In this document: positions 5,598 through 13,962 of the stretch, piece after piece | Position numbering within the stretch: position 1 is the stretch's first letter | Layout: each line of letters opens with the position of its first letter | Assembly: GCA_003193815.1 (NCBI GenBank) | Contig: PSPB01000002.1 | Coordinates: 1-15,935 of the forward strand | DNA length: 15,935 nt | DNA from: Methanobacteriota archaeon | GTDB lineage: Archaea > Thermoplasmatota > Poseidoniia > MGIII > CG-Epi1 | Direction of reading: 5' to 3' | Made by a program: the position numbers and the translations under genes | The notes under the pieces: model-generated | Seen by the model: only the letters and a program-made list of their open reading frames with translations | The model's database searches: none | What the model was told of the DNA's origin: nothing

Positions 5598-7223
5598 GTG
5601 GAAGCGGAAGAGGCGCTGCGCGCAGCCGCATTGCAGGAGGCGGCGCGGCATGGTGCGGCGCAGCCGAAGTCGGTGCTGGGGAAGGTGCTCGGCACGCACG
5701 CTGAACTGCGGTCGCAGGCGCGTGAACTCGGTGCAGTCGCCGAGCGCGTCGTCGCCGAAGTGAACGCGCTCACGCCGACGGAAGTGGCGGCGCAGGCGCC
5801 CGCCCCGCCGAAGCCCCGCCAGGCGACCGACAGCGGCCACCGCGGGCTCCCGCCGCTCGAGGCCGACGGTGCAGTGGTGCTGCGCTTCGCGCCCGGTCCG
5901 AGCGGGCCGCTGCACCTCGGCCACTCGCGCGCGGTGGCGCTGAACCACGCCTACCGCGAGCTGCACGACGGCAAGCTCATCCTGCGGCTGGAGGACACCA
6001 ACCCGGCGGTGGTTGACCCAGCCGCGTATGACCTGATTGCCGCCGACATGGAGTGGCTCGGCGCGACGCCCGACGAGACCGTGGTGCAGTCGGACCGGCT
6101 CGAGATTTACTACGGCGACGCCCGCGAGCTGCTGTCGCGCGGCGCGGCCTACGTCTGCCATTGCGACGCCGAGGAGTGGCGCGAGCTGAAGCGCCAGAGC
6201 GTCGCTTGCCCCTGCCGTCCCAGCGAGCCGGCGGCGCAGCTGACGGAGTTCGAAGCGCTGCTCGCGGGAGGCGACGGCATCGTCGTCGTGAAGACCGACC
6301 TCGCTGACCCGAATCCGGCGCTGCGCGACTTCGTCGCCTTGCGGGTTGCTGAAGCGCCGCACCCACGGCAGGGTGACGCGTGGCGGCTCTGGCCGACCTA
6401 CAACTTCGCGGTCGCGGTCGACGACTACCGGCTCGGCGTGACGCACGTGCTGCGCGGCAAGGACCACCTCAACAACACCCAGCGCCAGCAGTGGGTCTAT
6501 CGCCACCTCGGCTGGGACGAGCCGCAGTTTATCCACTATGGGCTGGTCTCGATTCCCGACACGCTGCTCAAGACCAGTACCATCCGCGAAGGCCTCACCG
6601 CCGGGGAATACTCAGGTTGGGACGACCCCCGGCTCGCGACGCTGGCGGCGCTGCGGCGACGCGGCTACCAGCCGCAGGCGATTATGGATTACTGGGTCGC
6701 CGCCGGGGTTAAGGAGGCTGATATCACGCTCTCGTGGCAGAACCTGGAGGCGGCCAATCGCACGCTTGTCGAGCCCGAAGCGAAGCGGCTCTTCTGGGTG
6801 CCGGAGCCAGTCGAGCTGGTACTCGACGCGCCGCAGCCGCTGGAGAAGCGGGCGCCGTTCCATCCCGACCGTGACGAGATGGGCGAGCGACGCGAAACGG
6901 TCGCGCTGGGCGCGACCGTTTCGCTGCCGGCGGCCGACGTGCAGAAATTGGCGGAGGGCGACCTGCTGCGGCTGAAAAACCTGTGCAACTGCCGGCTGTG
7001 CGACGGCCGGCTCGAGCACGCCGGCGACAACCCCGTTCGGGGCGTGCCAATCGTTCAGTGGTGCGCAGCCGGTGCGCCGCTGCAGCTGCTGCGACCGGAC
7101 GGCTCGCTGACCGACGGAATCGTGGAGCCGGCAGCGGCGGAGCTGGAGGGTGAAGTGGTGCAGTTCGAGCGGGTCGGCTTCGTCAGGCTGGAGCGAGGGC
7201 AAGCGCTGTTCCTGCATCGCTGA
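5598..7223 (+). CDS. gltX: Glutamyl-tRNA synthetase, archaeal type
   Basis: This class Ib synthetase charges tRNA-Glu, and possibly tRNA-Gln before amidation, with glutamate. The 541-residue length fits the archaeal/eukaryotic branch. Visible parts are: an N-terminal helical extension ending in SVLGKVLG (about 25-32), typical of archaeal GluRS; the Rossmann HIGH motif PGPSGPLHLGH with HLGH at 106-109; the LRLEDTNP block; and the KMSKS-equivalent KTSTI at 325-329, followed by EYSGWDDPRLATLAALRRRG, which is diagnostic for the archaeal enzyme. The C-terminal beta-barrel anticodon domain follows. Unusual points are the degenerate KMSKS loop and a cysteine cluster C463-x-C465-x2-C468 in the barrel. 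GTG 5598 was chosen because the extension aligns in form with other archaeal enzymes and a weak TATA lies 26 bases upstream. Confidence 0.95.
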   Translation: MEAEEALRAAALQEAARHGAAQPKSVLGKVLGTHAELRSQARELGAVAERVVAEVNALTPTEVAAQAPAPPKPRQATDSGHRGLPPLEADGAVVLRFAPGPSGPLHLGHSRAVALNHAYRELHDGKLILRLEDTNPAVVDPAAYDLIAADMEWLGATPDETVVQSDRLEIYYGDARELLSRGAAYVCHCDAEEWRELKRQSVACPCRPSEPAAQLTEFEALLAGGDGIVVVKTDLADPNPALRDFVALRVAEAPHPRQGDAWRLWPTYNFAVAVDDYRLGVTHVLRGKDHLNNTQRQQWVYRHLGWDEPQFIHYGLVSIPDTLLKTSTIREGLTAGEYSGWDDPRLATLAALRRRGYQPQAIMDYWVAAGVKEADITLSWQNLEAANRTLVEPEAKRLFWVPEPVELVLDAPQPLEKRAPFHPDRDEMGERRETVALGATVSLPAADVQKLAEGDLLRLKNLCNCRLCDGRLEHAGDNPVRGVPIVQWCAAGAPLQLLRPDGSLTDGIVEPAAAELEGEVVQFERVGFVRLERGQALFLHR

Positions 7224-7238
7224 TTCGCTGACGACAGA

Positions 7239-7279
7239 TATTTAAACAGACTTCCACCGCCAACAGCATATTCTTAATA
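7239..7279 (+). promoter_or_regulatory. Two tandem TATA-like boxes before the DNA ligase gene
   Basis: TATTTAAA at 7239-7246 would start transcription near 7269, giving a leader of about 30 bases. TTAATA at 7274-7279 is centred about 24 bases before GTG 7300 and would give a leaderless message. The two boxes may work as alternative promoters. Confidence 0.5.
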
Positions 7280-7299
7280 CCCTCAGGCACTCCCCCGGC

Positions 7300-8994
7300 G
7301 TGGACTACGGACGGCTGACCGCAGCATACGCTGCAATGGAGCAAACGCGCAGCCGGCTCGAGATTGCGTCGCTGCTGGCGGAGCTGTTCCACGACACGCC
7401 GCCGGAAGAGCTGGCGGCGGTGGCACATCTCTGCCTGGGCCAGCTCGGCCCCGCTTATGACTCACGCGAGATTGGGCTTTCCGACAAGAGCGTGCTGCGG
7501 ACGCTGGCGCTCGCCAGCGGCGCAGCGCTGGCGGAGCTGCAGGTCACCTACGCCGAAGCGGGCGACATCGGCCTCGTCGCCGAAGAAGCGCTCGCAACCA
7601 AGGCGCAGCAACCGCTCTTCGAGGCGCCGCTGACCGTCAGCCGGGTGTGGAAGCGGCTGCATACGCTCTCGCGCGAAACTGGCACCGGCTCGCAGGAGCG
7701 CAAGTTTCGCGCGCTGGCGGAGCTTCTGCACGACGGCACCCCGCAGGATGCGCGCTACCTCTGCCGTACCGCGGTCGGCAAGCTGCGGCTCGGCTTCAGC
7801 CAGATGCTGCTGGTCGACGGGCTCGCAGAGGCGTTCGGCAGCCGCGAGGAACGCGGGATGGTCGAGGCGGCCTACAATCGCCACCCCGATATCGGCTGGC
7901 TGGCGCAGCGCGCCGCGGCCGATTTCGGCTCGCTGGACGCGGTGCGTGTCGAGCCGGGAATCCCGCTGCGGCCGATGCTGGGCGAGCGGCTCTCGTCGGC
8001 GGAAGCGGTGCTGGAGAAACAGGGCGGTGAGGCCTGTTTCGAGTGGAAATACGACGGCTTGCGCGTGCAGGCACACCTGCTTCCCGGCGGCACGCGGCTA
8101 TTCTCGCGCAGTCTGGAAGATTTGACGCCGCAGTTCCCCGACGTGGCCGAAGCGCTCGAGCAGGCGCTGCCGGCCGGCGTGATTGTCGAGGGCGAGGCGC
8201 TCGCGATTGACGAGGCGGGCAACCTGTTGCCGTTCCAGGTAATCGCGCGCCGGCGCGGGCGCAAGCATGGGCTGGCGGAGAAGCTGAAGGAAATCCCGGT
8301 CGGCGTGCGCCTTTTCGATGTGCTCTACGCCGACGGGCAAGAGACGCTCGACACGCCCTTCGTCACGCGGCGTGAACAGCTCGAAGCGCTGTTCACGCCG
8401 TCCGATCGCGTCGCCTGCACGACGCTGCTGCGTACCGCGGACGAGGGCGAGGCGGAGCAGTTTCTGCTCGATGCGCTCGAGAGCGGTTGCGAGGGGCTGA
8501 TGGCCAAGGCGCTCGACGGGGGCTACCGCGCCGGCGCGCGCGGCTGGCAGTGGATAAAATACAAGCCTGATTACCGCAGCGACTTGGCCGACACTATCGA
8601 CGCCGTGGTCGTCGGCGGCTTCCATGGTCGCGGCCGGCGCGGCGGCTTCTGGGGCGCGCTGCTGATGGCGACGCGCACGCCGACCGGCTTCGAGACGGTC
8701 TGCAAGCTCGGCTCCGGCTTCAGCGACGAGGATCTGGCCGCGCTCAAGGCCCGGCTTGACCCGCTCAGGCGCTCCGAGCCGCCCCTCGGGCTGGAGTGGA
8801 ATCTCGAGCCCGACGCGTGGTTCGAGCCGGAACTGGTGCTCGAGCTGCTCGGCGCCGAGATTTCGCGGTCACCCATCCACACCTGCGGTGGCGGCTACGC
8901 CGTGCGCTTCCCGCGCTACAAGCGCCAGCGCGACGATAAAACGCCGGAAACCGCGACGGGGAGCGACGAAGTCGTCGCGATGTTCAAGCAGTGA
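7300..8994 (+). CDS. lig: ATP-dependent DNA ligase
   Basis: This 564-residue replicative ligase seals nicks, including those between Okazaki fragments. The N-terminal alpha-helical DNA-binding domain (about 1-215) contains DKSVLRTLALASG and ARYLCRTAVGKLRLG. Next comes the adenylation domain, with motif I EWKYDGLR holding the nucleotide-accepting lysine K250, then IVEGEALAID and RLFDVLYADG for motif III, EGLMAK (398-403) for motif IV and WIKYKPDY (418-425) for motif V. The C-terminal OB domain carries the VVGGFHGRGRRGGFWGALLMA block. Length and order match euryarchaeal LigI-type enzymes. The start is GTG 7300. The stop TGA (8992-8994) directly abuts the encoded CCA end of the opposite-strand tRNA-His, leaving no spare bases. 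Confidence 0.97.
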   Translation: MDYGRLTAAYAAMEQTRSRLEIASLLAELFHDTPPEELAAVAHLCLGQLGPAYDSREIGLSDKSVLRTLALASGAALAELQVTYAEAGDIGLVAEEALATKAQQPLFEAPLTVSRVWKRLHTLSRETGTGSQERKFRALAELLHDGTPQDARYLCRTAVGKLRLGFSQMLLVDGLAEAFGSREERGMVEAAYNRHPDIGWLAQRAAADFGSLDAVRVEPGIPLRPMLGERLSSAEAVLEKQGGEACFEWKYDGLRVQAHLLPGGTRLFSRSLEDLTPQFPDVAEALEQALPAGVIVEGEALAIDEAGNLLPFQVIARRRGRKHGLAEKLKEIPVGVRLFDVLYADGQETLDTPFVTRREQLEALFTPSDRVACTTLLRTADEGEAEQFLLDALESGCEGLMAKALDGGYRAGARGWQWIKYKPDYRSDLADTIDAVVVGGFHGRGRRGGFWGALLMATRTPTGFETVCKLGSGFSDEDLAALKARLDPLRRSEPPLGLEWNLEPDAWFEPELVLELLGAEISRSPIHTCGGGYAVRFPRYKRQRDDKTPETATGSDEVVAMFKQ

Positions 8995-8997
8995 TGG

Positions 8998-9072
8998 GGC
9001 GGGGCCCGGGAGTTGAACCCGGGACGAGGGATCCACAGTCCCCCAGTTTTACCACAACTAGCCTAACCCCGC
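8998..9072 (-). tRNA. tRNA-His, anticodon GUG
   Basis: On the minus strand the acceptor stem is GCGGGGT (9072-9066) with GCCCCGC (9005-8999). The anticodon arm GGGGA/TCCCT closes loop CTGTGGA, with anticodon GTG at 9036-9034. The T arm CCGGG/CCCGG encloses TTCAACT. Two histidine identity elements are present: discriminator C73 at 8998 and a genomically encoded G-1 at 9073 opposite it. CCA is encoded at 8997-8995. There is no intron. The 3' end meets the stop codon of the convergent DNA ligase gene. Confidence 0.96.
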
Positions 9073-9100
9073 CACGCTCGCGGCGGACGGCAGGGGGCAG

Positions 9101-9105
9101 ATAAA
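9101..9105 (-). promoter_or_regulatory. TATA box of tRNA-His
   Basis: The minus strand reads CTTTATC here, with its core centred 30 bases before G-1 of the tRNA, the same distance as the box of tRNA-Leu. The box lies just beyond the stop codon of the mutase gene. Confidence 0.5.
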
Positions 9106-9113
9106 GCTGGCGA

Positions 9114-10724
9114 CTACGTTGTGGGCCGGTATTCGCCCCACACCGCGCGGAGCGTATCGCAAATCTCTCCCAGCGTCGCCTCCGCCTCGACACACGTCAG
9201 GATGTGGGGCAGCAAATTGTCATCGCCATCGGCTGCCGCGCCGAGTTTCTCGAGCGGGGCGGTGACGTCGCCGCGGCTGGCGCGCAGCTGTTCCAGGGCT
9301 TGCACCTGGGCTTCGGCGACCGACGCGTTGATGGTGAGCGGCTCCGCCTCGGGGGCGTCGCCTTCAGTGTGGGCGTTGACACCGACGATGGTGCGCTCGC
9401 CGCTCTCGACCTGCTGCTGGTAGGCGAACGCCGCCTCGGCAATCTGTGCCTGCACCCATCCCTGCTCGATGGCAGGCAGCATACCGCCCATGCCATCGAT
9501 GCGCGCGATGAGCGCCTCCGCTTCCGCCGCCAGCTCATCGGTGCGTGCCTCGACAGTCCATGAGCCGGCTAACGGGTCGACCATGTTGGCTACGCCGGTT
9601 TCGTGCGCGATAATCTGCTGTGTGCGCAGCGCCAGCTGCGCCGCTTTCTCCGACGGCAGCCCCAGTGCCTCGTCCAGTGCGTTGGTGTGCAGCGACTGCG
9701 TCCCCCCGAGGACGGCGGCGAGCGCCTGGATGGCAGTGCGCGTGACGTTGTTCCACGGCTGCTGCGCACTCAGGCTCGAGCCGGCGGTCTGCGTGTGGAA
9801 TCGCAGCCGCTGGCTGCGCTCGTCACGGGCGCCGAAGCGGTCGCGCATGATGCGCGCCCACAACCGTCGCGCAGCGCGGAACTTGGCGACCTCGGTCAGC
9901 AGGTCATTGTGGCAGTTGAAGAAGAACGCCAGTCGCGGCGCGAAGTCGTCCACCTCCATACCGCGCGCCAGCGCCGCCTCGACGTAGGCGATGCCGTCGG
10001 CGAGTGTGAACGCCAGCTCCTGCACTGCGGTCGAGCCGGCCTCGCGGATGTGGTAGCCCGAGATGGAAATAGTGTTCCACTGTGGCGTCTCGGCATGGCA
10101 CCACGACATCAGGTCTGTCGTCAGCCGCAGCGACTCGCGCGGCGGCCAGATGTAGGTGCCGCGCGCGATGTATTCCTTCAGGATGTCGTTCTGCACAGTC
10201 CCCCGCAGCTTTACCGGCGCGACCCCCTGCTTCCGGGCAACTGCGACGTAGAGCGCCAGCAGCACCGCTGCCGGCGCGTTGATGGTCATGCTGGTGCTGA
10301 CGCGATCGAGCGGCACCCCGTCGAACAGCGCCGTCATGTCGCGCAGCGAATCGATAGCAACACCCACCCTGCCCACCTCGCCCTGCGCCATGGAGTGGTC
10401 GCTGTCGTAGCCAATCTGCGTCGGCAGGTCGAAAGCCACCGAAAGCCCGCTGGTGCCTTGATCGAGCAGGTAGCGGTAGCGCGCGTTGCTCTCGGCAGCG
10501 GTCCCGAAGCCGGCGTACTGCCGCATTGTCCAGAGTCGCCCGCGGTACCCGGTTGGATGTATCCCACGTGTGTAGGGGAATTCGCCAGGCCACTCCGCTT
10601 CGCCTGCCGGAATATCCTCCGGCACATTCAGCCTCTCCGGGCCCAGGGCCCGCACCTCCTCCCTTTCAGGGTTCCTGGAAAGGGAAGGCTTGAGCGTCTC
10701 TTTTTCCCACCTATCACGTGCCAT
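9114..10724 (-). CDS. mcmA1: Methylmalonyl-CoA mutase, catalytic (alpha, N-terminal) subunit
   Basis: This 536-residue protein is the TIM-barrel subunit of the adenosylcobalamin-dependent mutase that interconverts methylmalonyl-CoA and succinyl-CoA, as in propionate and branched-chain degradation. Clear blocks are [20 protein letters not shown], the substrate block [18 protein letters not shown], and the signature [20 protein letters not shown]. The tyrosine of PTGY and the arginine of IARGTY correspond to the pair that contacts the methylmalonyl carboxylate; isobutyryl-CoA mutases replace them, so methylmalonyl-CoA is the likely substrate. The B12-binding domain is absent, as in two-subunit archaeal enzymes, and its partner gene is not in this window. 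ATG 10724 overlaps the 3' end of the acyltransferase by 11 bases. The first 50 or so codons share that gene's atypical composition. Confidence 0.94.
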   Translation of the reverse strand: MARDRWEKETLKPSLSRNPEREEVRALGPERLNVPEDIPAGEAEWPGEFPYTRGIHPTGYRGRLWTMRQYAGFGTAAESNARYRYLLDQGTSGLSVAFDLPTQIGYDSDHSMAQGEVGRVGVAIDSLRDMTALFDGVPLDRVSTSMTINAPAAVLLALYVAVARKQGVAPVKLRGTVQNDILKEYIARGTYIWPPRESLRLTTDLMSWCHAETPQWNTISISGYHIREAGSTAVQELAFTLADGIAYVEAALARGMEVDDFAPRLAFFFNCHNDLLTEVAKFRAARRLWARIMRDRFGARDERSQRLRFHTQTAGSSLSAQQPWNNVTRTAIQALAAVLGGTQSLHTNALDEALGLPSEKAAQLALRTQQIIAHETGVANMVDPLAGSWTVEARTDELAAEAEALIARIDGMGGMLPAIEQGWVQAQIAEAAFAYQQQVESGERTIVGVNAHTEGDAPEAEPLTINASVAEAQVQALEQLRASRGDVTAPLEKLGAAADGDDNLLPHILTCVEAEATLGEICDTLRAVWGEYRPTT

Positions 10725-11430
10725 GTTCGTCCCTCTCAAAACGACGGATGTAGACCCTCATCTTCCTGCGCAGTTTCTCGGCCGCACTGTATGCCTCACC
10801 GGGACCGACCACAACGGGTTCAAGCCAGAAACAGCGTACGGAGGTCCTCACCTTCTCGGAGAAAAAATGGACGATGCTGATGAATATTTTCTTGTTGTCC
10901 CTTCCCCAGTCGATCATTGGATTGTTGTAGCAGATTACCACAGGCTGAATAGGGTGTCCCGAATGCTCTGCTGCCTTGAAGACCCCCATCTTGAACTCGC
11001 CAATTTCGCCGAAGGGAGTGGTAGTCCCCTCAGGAAAAATCCATATGGGGTCCCTGACAGGATTCCAGGCGTTCAGTTTCTGCATAGCCTCGACCCTCGA
11101 ATCCCGGTCATCTCTCCTGACCCAGAGCGTGCCCACCTTCTCTACAATTGGCCCTATCAGGAAGTAGTTCTTCACCTCCATTTTGGACACAGAACCTGCC
11201 CCCTTCAGGGCCTCAATAACCACGGCATCCGTATAGCTCGTGTGGTTGGCAGCCAAGAATCCGGGCCGGGGCTCTCCGTGCACGTAGATTTCCAGCTTGT
11301 ATCGCTTGGCCAGTCCAACCGCCTCGTTCTGGACTGCTCTGCGGAAATTCTCTCGTGAGAGCCACAGGGCTCTGAAACGCAGCCTGACAAGAACCACCAA
11401 GAAATGCAGTGCGTCCAGTTGCCACAACAC
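10714..11430 (-). CDS. plsC: PlsC-like 1-acylglycerol-3-phosphate acyltransferase family protein
   Basis: This 238-residue protein has the two key motifs of the LPLAT/PlsC superfamily: NHTSYTD, the HX4D catalytic pair H63/D68, and FPEGT (132-136), the glycerophosphate-binding block. A hydrophobic N-terminus (about 7-25) would hold it at the membrane. Such enzymes transfer a fatty acyl group from acyl-CoA or acyl-ACP to a lysophospholipid, a reaction of bacterial ester lipids not expected in canonical archaeal ether-lipid synthesis; a different acceptor is possible. The gene is about 55% GC by hand count, against roughly 65-75% in sampled neighbouring lines, and uses AGG/AGA arginine codons, suggesting lateral transfer. 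GTG 11430 lies 24 bases after a TATAAAA-type box. It overlaps mcmA1, so both are probably co-transcribed. Confidence 0.88.
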   Translation of the reverse strand: MLWQLDALHFLVVLVRLRFRALWLSRENFRRAVQNEAVGLAKRYKLEIYVHGEPRPGFLAANHTSYTDAVVIEALKGAGSVSKMEVKNYFLIGPIVEKVGTLWVRRDDRDSRVEAMQKLNAWNPVRDPIWIFPEGTTTPFGEIGEFKMGVFKAAEHSGHPIQPVVICYNNPMIDWGRDNKKIFISIVHFFSEKVRTSVRCFWLEPVVVGPGEAYSAAEKLRRKMRVYIRRFERDEHGT

Positions 11431-11450
11431 GGCGGCGCAACCCTGCCCGC

Positions 11451-11457
11451 TATAAAA
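11451..11457 (-). promoter_or_regulatory. TATA box of the acyltransferase-mcmA1 operon
   Basis: TTTTATA on the minus strand is centred 24 bases before GTG 11430 and begins directly after the stop codon of the ABC permease. It is one of the best TATA matches in the window and implies that the acyltransferase operon is transcribed independently of the exporter genes upstream. Confidence 0.6.
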
Positions 11458-12528
11458 TCAGTCGCGCACTTTCAGCGAGCGCGCCGCGACAGCCAGCGCC
11501 AGCAGCGCAAAGAGCAGGTCGAACGCGAACGCCGTCGCCACTTCGGAGTGCTCGAGCCCCCAGCCGCGAATCATGATTGAGCGGAACGCCTCGGCGGTCC
11601 AGGTCGACGGCAGCGCCCATGAAATCGGCTGGACCCAACCGGGCAGCGCCTGCACCGGCCACAGGATTCCCGAGAGCAGCATTACGGGAAACATGACTGG
11701 CATGTTCAGTTGCATCGCCTGGAATTCGCTGCGCGCCTTGGTCGAGACGAACAGTCCGAAGCACATCGCCGACCAGCCCAGCAGCAGCGCCAGCAGGAAC
11801 AGCAGCGGCAGCGAGCCGTTAATCGGGATGTCGAAACCATAGACGGCAATCAGGATTACGACGGTCACCTGTCCGATAAGGACAGTCGAGAACGCCGCCA
11901 AATGCCCCAGCAGCACCTCGACCGGCAGGGTGCCGGCGGCGAAAACACGGTCGAGCGTCCCGTCGTAGCGCTCGCCGACGAACGCCATGGTGGTCAGGAT
12001 GAGCGAGAACATGAAGCAGACCATGGTCATGATTCCCGGCGCCAGGAAGTCGATGAAGGCGGGGTCGCGCTCGCCGTAGACTGGCTGCGCCACCGCCAGT
12101 GGCAGCGCGTCGCCCTGCTCCTCCAGCGCCGCGGTCATCGCGTTGCGCACCTCGACCAGGATAGTGGCGCTGACCTGCTGGTTGGAGTTGTCGAGATGCA
12201 GCTCGAGTGTGCCGTCGGGCGTTATATGGAGCGCCGCCCAGATTTCACCCGCCTCGATTCCGTCCCGCGCTTCCGCCACGGAGCCGTAGTCGGCATGGAC
12301 CACCAGCGACTCCGAGTCCACGAGATGGTCCGTGATAATCGCGCCCATCCCGGTCGCCCCGTCGTTGATAATTGCGATGTCGAGCCCGGTCGGCACCTGC
12401 CCGATGGCGATGCCCATCAGCACAATCTGGATGGCGGGCATAATGACGATAAAACCAAAGGTGCGCTTGTCGCGCCGCAGCGATGCGAACTTGCGCGCGG
12501 CGATGGCGCGTATGCGCGCGAAGTTCAT
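11458..12528 (-). CDS. ABC-2 type transporter permease
   Basis: This 356-residue membrane subunit of an exporter has one helix near residues 24-44 (FGFIVIMPAIQIVLMG), a large domain of about 120 residues outside the membrane (about 46-165), and five helices in the C-terminal half starting around LAPGIMTMVCFMF. The layout is that of the YhhJ/YbhR/ABC2_membrane_3 group. The block ERYDGTLDRVFAAGTLP is the conserved cytoplasmic coupling segment of this family. The ATG overlaps the stop of the ATPase gene (ATGA at 12525-12528), so the pair is made together. The substrate cannot be read from sequence; relatives export drugs, lipids or polysaccharide precursors. Confidence 0.9.
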   Translation of the reverse strand: MNFARIRAIAARKFASLRRDKRTFGFIVIMPAIQIVLMGIAIGQVPTGLDIAIINDGATGMGAIITDHLVDSESLVVHADYGSVAEARDGIEAGEIWAALHITPDGTLELHLDNSNQQVSATILVEVRNAMTAALEEQGDALPLAVAQPVYGERDPAFIDFLAPGIMTMVCFMFSLILTTMAFVGERYDGTLDRVFAAGTLPVEVLLGHLAAFSTVLIGQVTVVILIAVYGFDIPINGSLPLLFLLALLLGWSAMCFGLFVSTKARSEFQAMQLNMPVMFPVMLLSGILWPVQALPGWVQPISWALPSTWTAEAFRSIMIRGWGLEHSEVATAFAFDLLFALLALAVAARSLKVRD

Positions 12529-13262
12529 GTCTTTGCCCCTTCGCGCCGGCAGAGCAGCAGGAAGGTCTGCTCGAGCGAGACGTGGCCATGCGGCTCCATC
12601 AGCGCCTGCGGCGCATCCTCCGCCAGCAGCCTCCCGTTGCGCATCAGCCCGACGGCGTCGGCCTGTGCCGCCTCATCGATGTAGTGCGTCGTGAGAATCA
12701 CCGTCGTCCCCCCGTCGGCAATCGTGCGCAAGTGGTCCCAGAGGCGCGCGCGCAGCTCGGGGTCGACCCCCACGGTTGGCTCGTCGAGCAGCAGCAGCTG
12801 CGGCTCGTGCAGCAGCGCTACCGCCAGCGAGACGCGCCGCTTCTGCCCGCCGCTCAGCTTGCCGACGACTCGCTCCGGGTCGGGCAGGTCGAGGAAGTCA
12901 AGCAGCCACGCTTCGCGCTGCGCGACCTGCGCAGGCTCCAGCAGCTGCAGCCGTCCGTGGAAGCGCAGTGTCTCGCCGATGCTCAAGTCCTCGTAGAGCG
13001 CCAGCTCCTGCGGCGCGTAGCCGACGGCCGGTCCGGGGACCGGCGCACCGGGCTCGCCCGGCGCGCTTCCGAGCGCCAAGGCAGTCCCGCCCCACGGCAC
13101 CAGCCTGCCGAGCAGTACCTTCAGTAGTGTCGTCTTGCCGCAGCCCGACGGCCCCAGCAGGCCGTAGATGCTGCCCGCCCCCACTTCCATGTCGAGCCCG
13201 CGCAGCACTTCCAGCGAGCCATAGCCGCGCTCCAGCGCGCGGCACTCCACGGCGGCAACCAT
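12525..13262 (-). CDS. ABC transporter ATP-binding protein
   Basis: This 245-residue ATPase powers the adjacent ABC-2 permease. Walker A is GPSGCGKT (37-44), the Q-loop lies at about GYAPQELALYEDLS, the ABC signature is LSGGQ (136-140), Walker B is LLLLDEP (156-162), and the switch histidine is H193 in TTHY. All catalytic residues are intact. The sequence is of the CcmA/DRA type that pairs with ABC-2 permeases. ATG 13262 lies 25-26 bases after TTACTTAA, which supports a leaderless start. The stop overlaps the start of the permease. Confidence 0.94.
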   Translation of the reverse strand: MVAAVECRALERGYGSLEVLRGLDMEVGAGSIYGLLGPSGCGKTTLLKVLLGRLVPWGGTALALGSAPGEPGAPVPGPAVGYAPQELALYEDLSIGETLRFHGRLQLLEPAQVAQREAWLLDFLDLPDPERVVGKLSGGQKRRVSLAVALLHEPQLLLLDEPTVGVDPELRARLWDHLRTIADGGTTVILTTHYIDEAAQADAVGLMRNGRLLAEDAPQALMEPHGHVSLEQTFLLLCRREGAKT

Positions 13263-13283
13263 CTGCGCGGCAACTGCACGGGG

Positions 13284-13291
13284 TTAAGTAA
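13284..13291 (-). promoter_or_regulatory. TATA box of the ABC exporter operon
   Basis: TTACTTAA on the minus strand is centred 25.5 bases before ATG 13262. It lies in the 82-base gap after rps2, so the exporter has its own promoter. Confidence 0.5.
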
Positions 13292-13339
13292 GCTGCCCGG
13301 CAGCGCCGGAAGCAGTCTATATCTCTCGACGATCAGTAT

Positions 13340-13344
13340 AAAAA
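13340..13344 (-). terminator. Possible T-run terminator after rps2
   Basis: Five consecutive T on the minus strand directly follow the TGA of rps2, then an A/T mix to about 13336. Archaeal transcription commonly ends at T-runs without a hairpin. The run is short, so this is tentative. Confidence 0.3.
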
Positions 13345-13962
13345 TCAGACCAGCGGCGCTTCGAAGTCGTCCACGGTCGCCTCGAGGTCTTCGTCCGCGC
13401 CCAGGTCGCCGCGCAGCCGCAGCATCTCGCGGGCGAGCAGCCAGTATATCAGCGCCAGTGAGCGGCGCCCCTTGTTGTTGCCCGGGATGACTAGGTCGAC
13501 GCCATTCGTGAGGTTGTTGGCGTCGCACATTGCTACTACCGGTATCGCGATATTCAGCGCCTCGCGGAACGGCTGCGCGTCGGCAGCAGGGTCGGTGAGC
13601 AGGATTGTGCGAGGCTCGATGAAGTTCTGCATCTCGGGGTTGGTCAGCCGTCCCGGTGTGAAGCGGCCGGGGATGCAGGTGACGCCGGTTGTATCGGCGA
13701 ATTGCCGTGCGGGTTTCCAGCCGTACTGCCGCGCCGAGACCACCAGGATTTCGGCCGGCTCGAAGCCGTTCAGGAACTCCGCGGCGACGCGAATTTGCTG
13801 CGAAGTGCAGCTGACGTCGAGGATGCGCAGGCCGTCATCGCGGACGCGATGGATGTAGGGCTGCATGTCCTTGCTCTTCTGCTTGGTGCCAATGTGCACC
13901 CCGCAGTTGAGGAAGGTATCCTCGTCGATGAGCAGCGGTTGTTCGGCTACGGCTTCGGTCAT
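13345..13962 (-). CDS. rps2: Small ribosomal subunit protein uS2
   Basis: This 205-residue archaeal S2 protein sits on the small subunit near the mRNA exit. Recognisable parts are LIDEDTFLNCGVHIGTK at the start of the domain, the central FIEPRTILLTDPAADAQPFREA block and AMCDANNLTNGVDLVIPGNN near the C-terminus, typical of archaeal and eukaryotic S2/SA. The length matches archaeal members (about 200-230). ATG 13962 overlaps the enolase stop as ATGA. It is the last gene of the rpoK-eno-rps2 operon, an order conserved in many euryarchaea. Confidence 0.96.
   Translation of the reverse strand: MTEAVAEQPLLIDEDTFLNCGVHIGTKQKSKDMQPYIHRVRDDGLRILDVSCTSQQIRVAAEFLNGFEPAEILVVSARQYGWKPARQFADTTGVTCIPGRFTPGRLTNPEMQNFIEPRTILLTDPAADAQPFREALNIAIPVVAMCDANNLTNGVDLVIPGNNKGRRSLALIYWLLAREMLRLRGDLGADEDLEATVDDFEAPLV

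Noticed and set aside
5178..6536. 452-codon open frame on the minus strand
   Set aside because: It is antisense to gltX, with no family features; a shadow frame.
9603..10880. 425-codon open frame on the plus strand
   Set aside because: It is antisense to the methylmalonyl-CoA mutase gene, which has clear motifs.
11710..12684. 324-codon open frame on the plus strand
   Set aside because: It is antisense to the ABC permease and ATPase; composition is that of a shadow frame.
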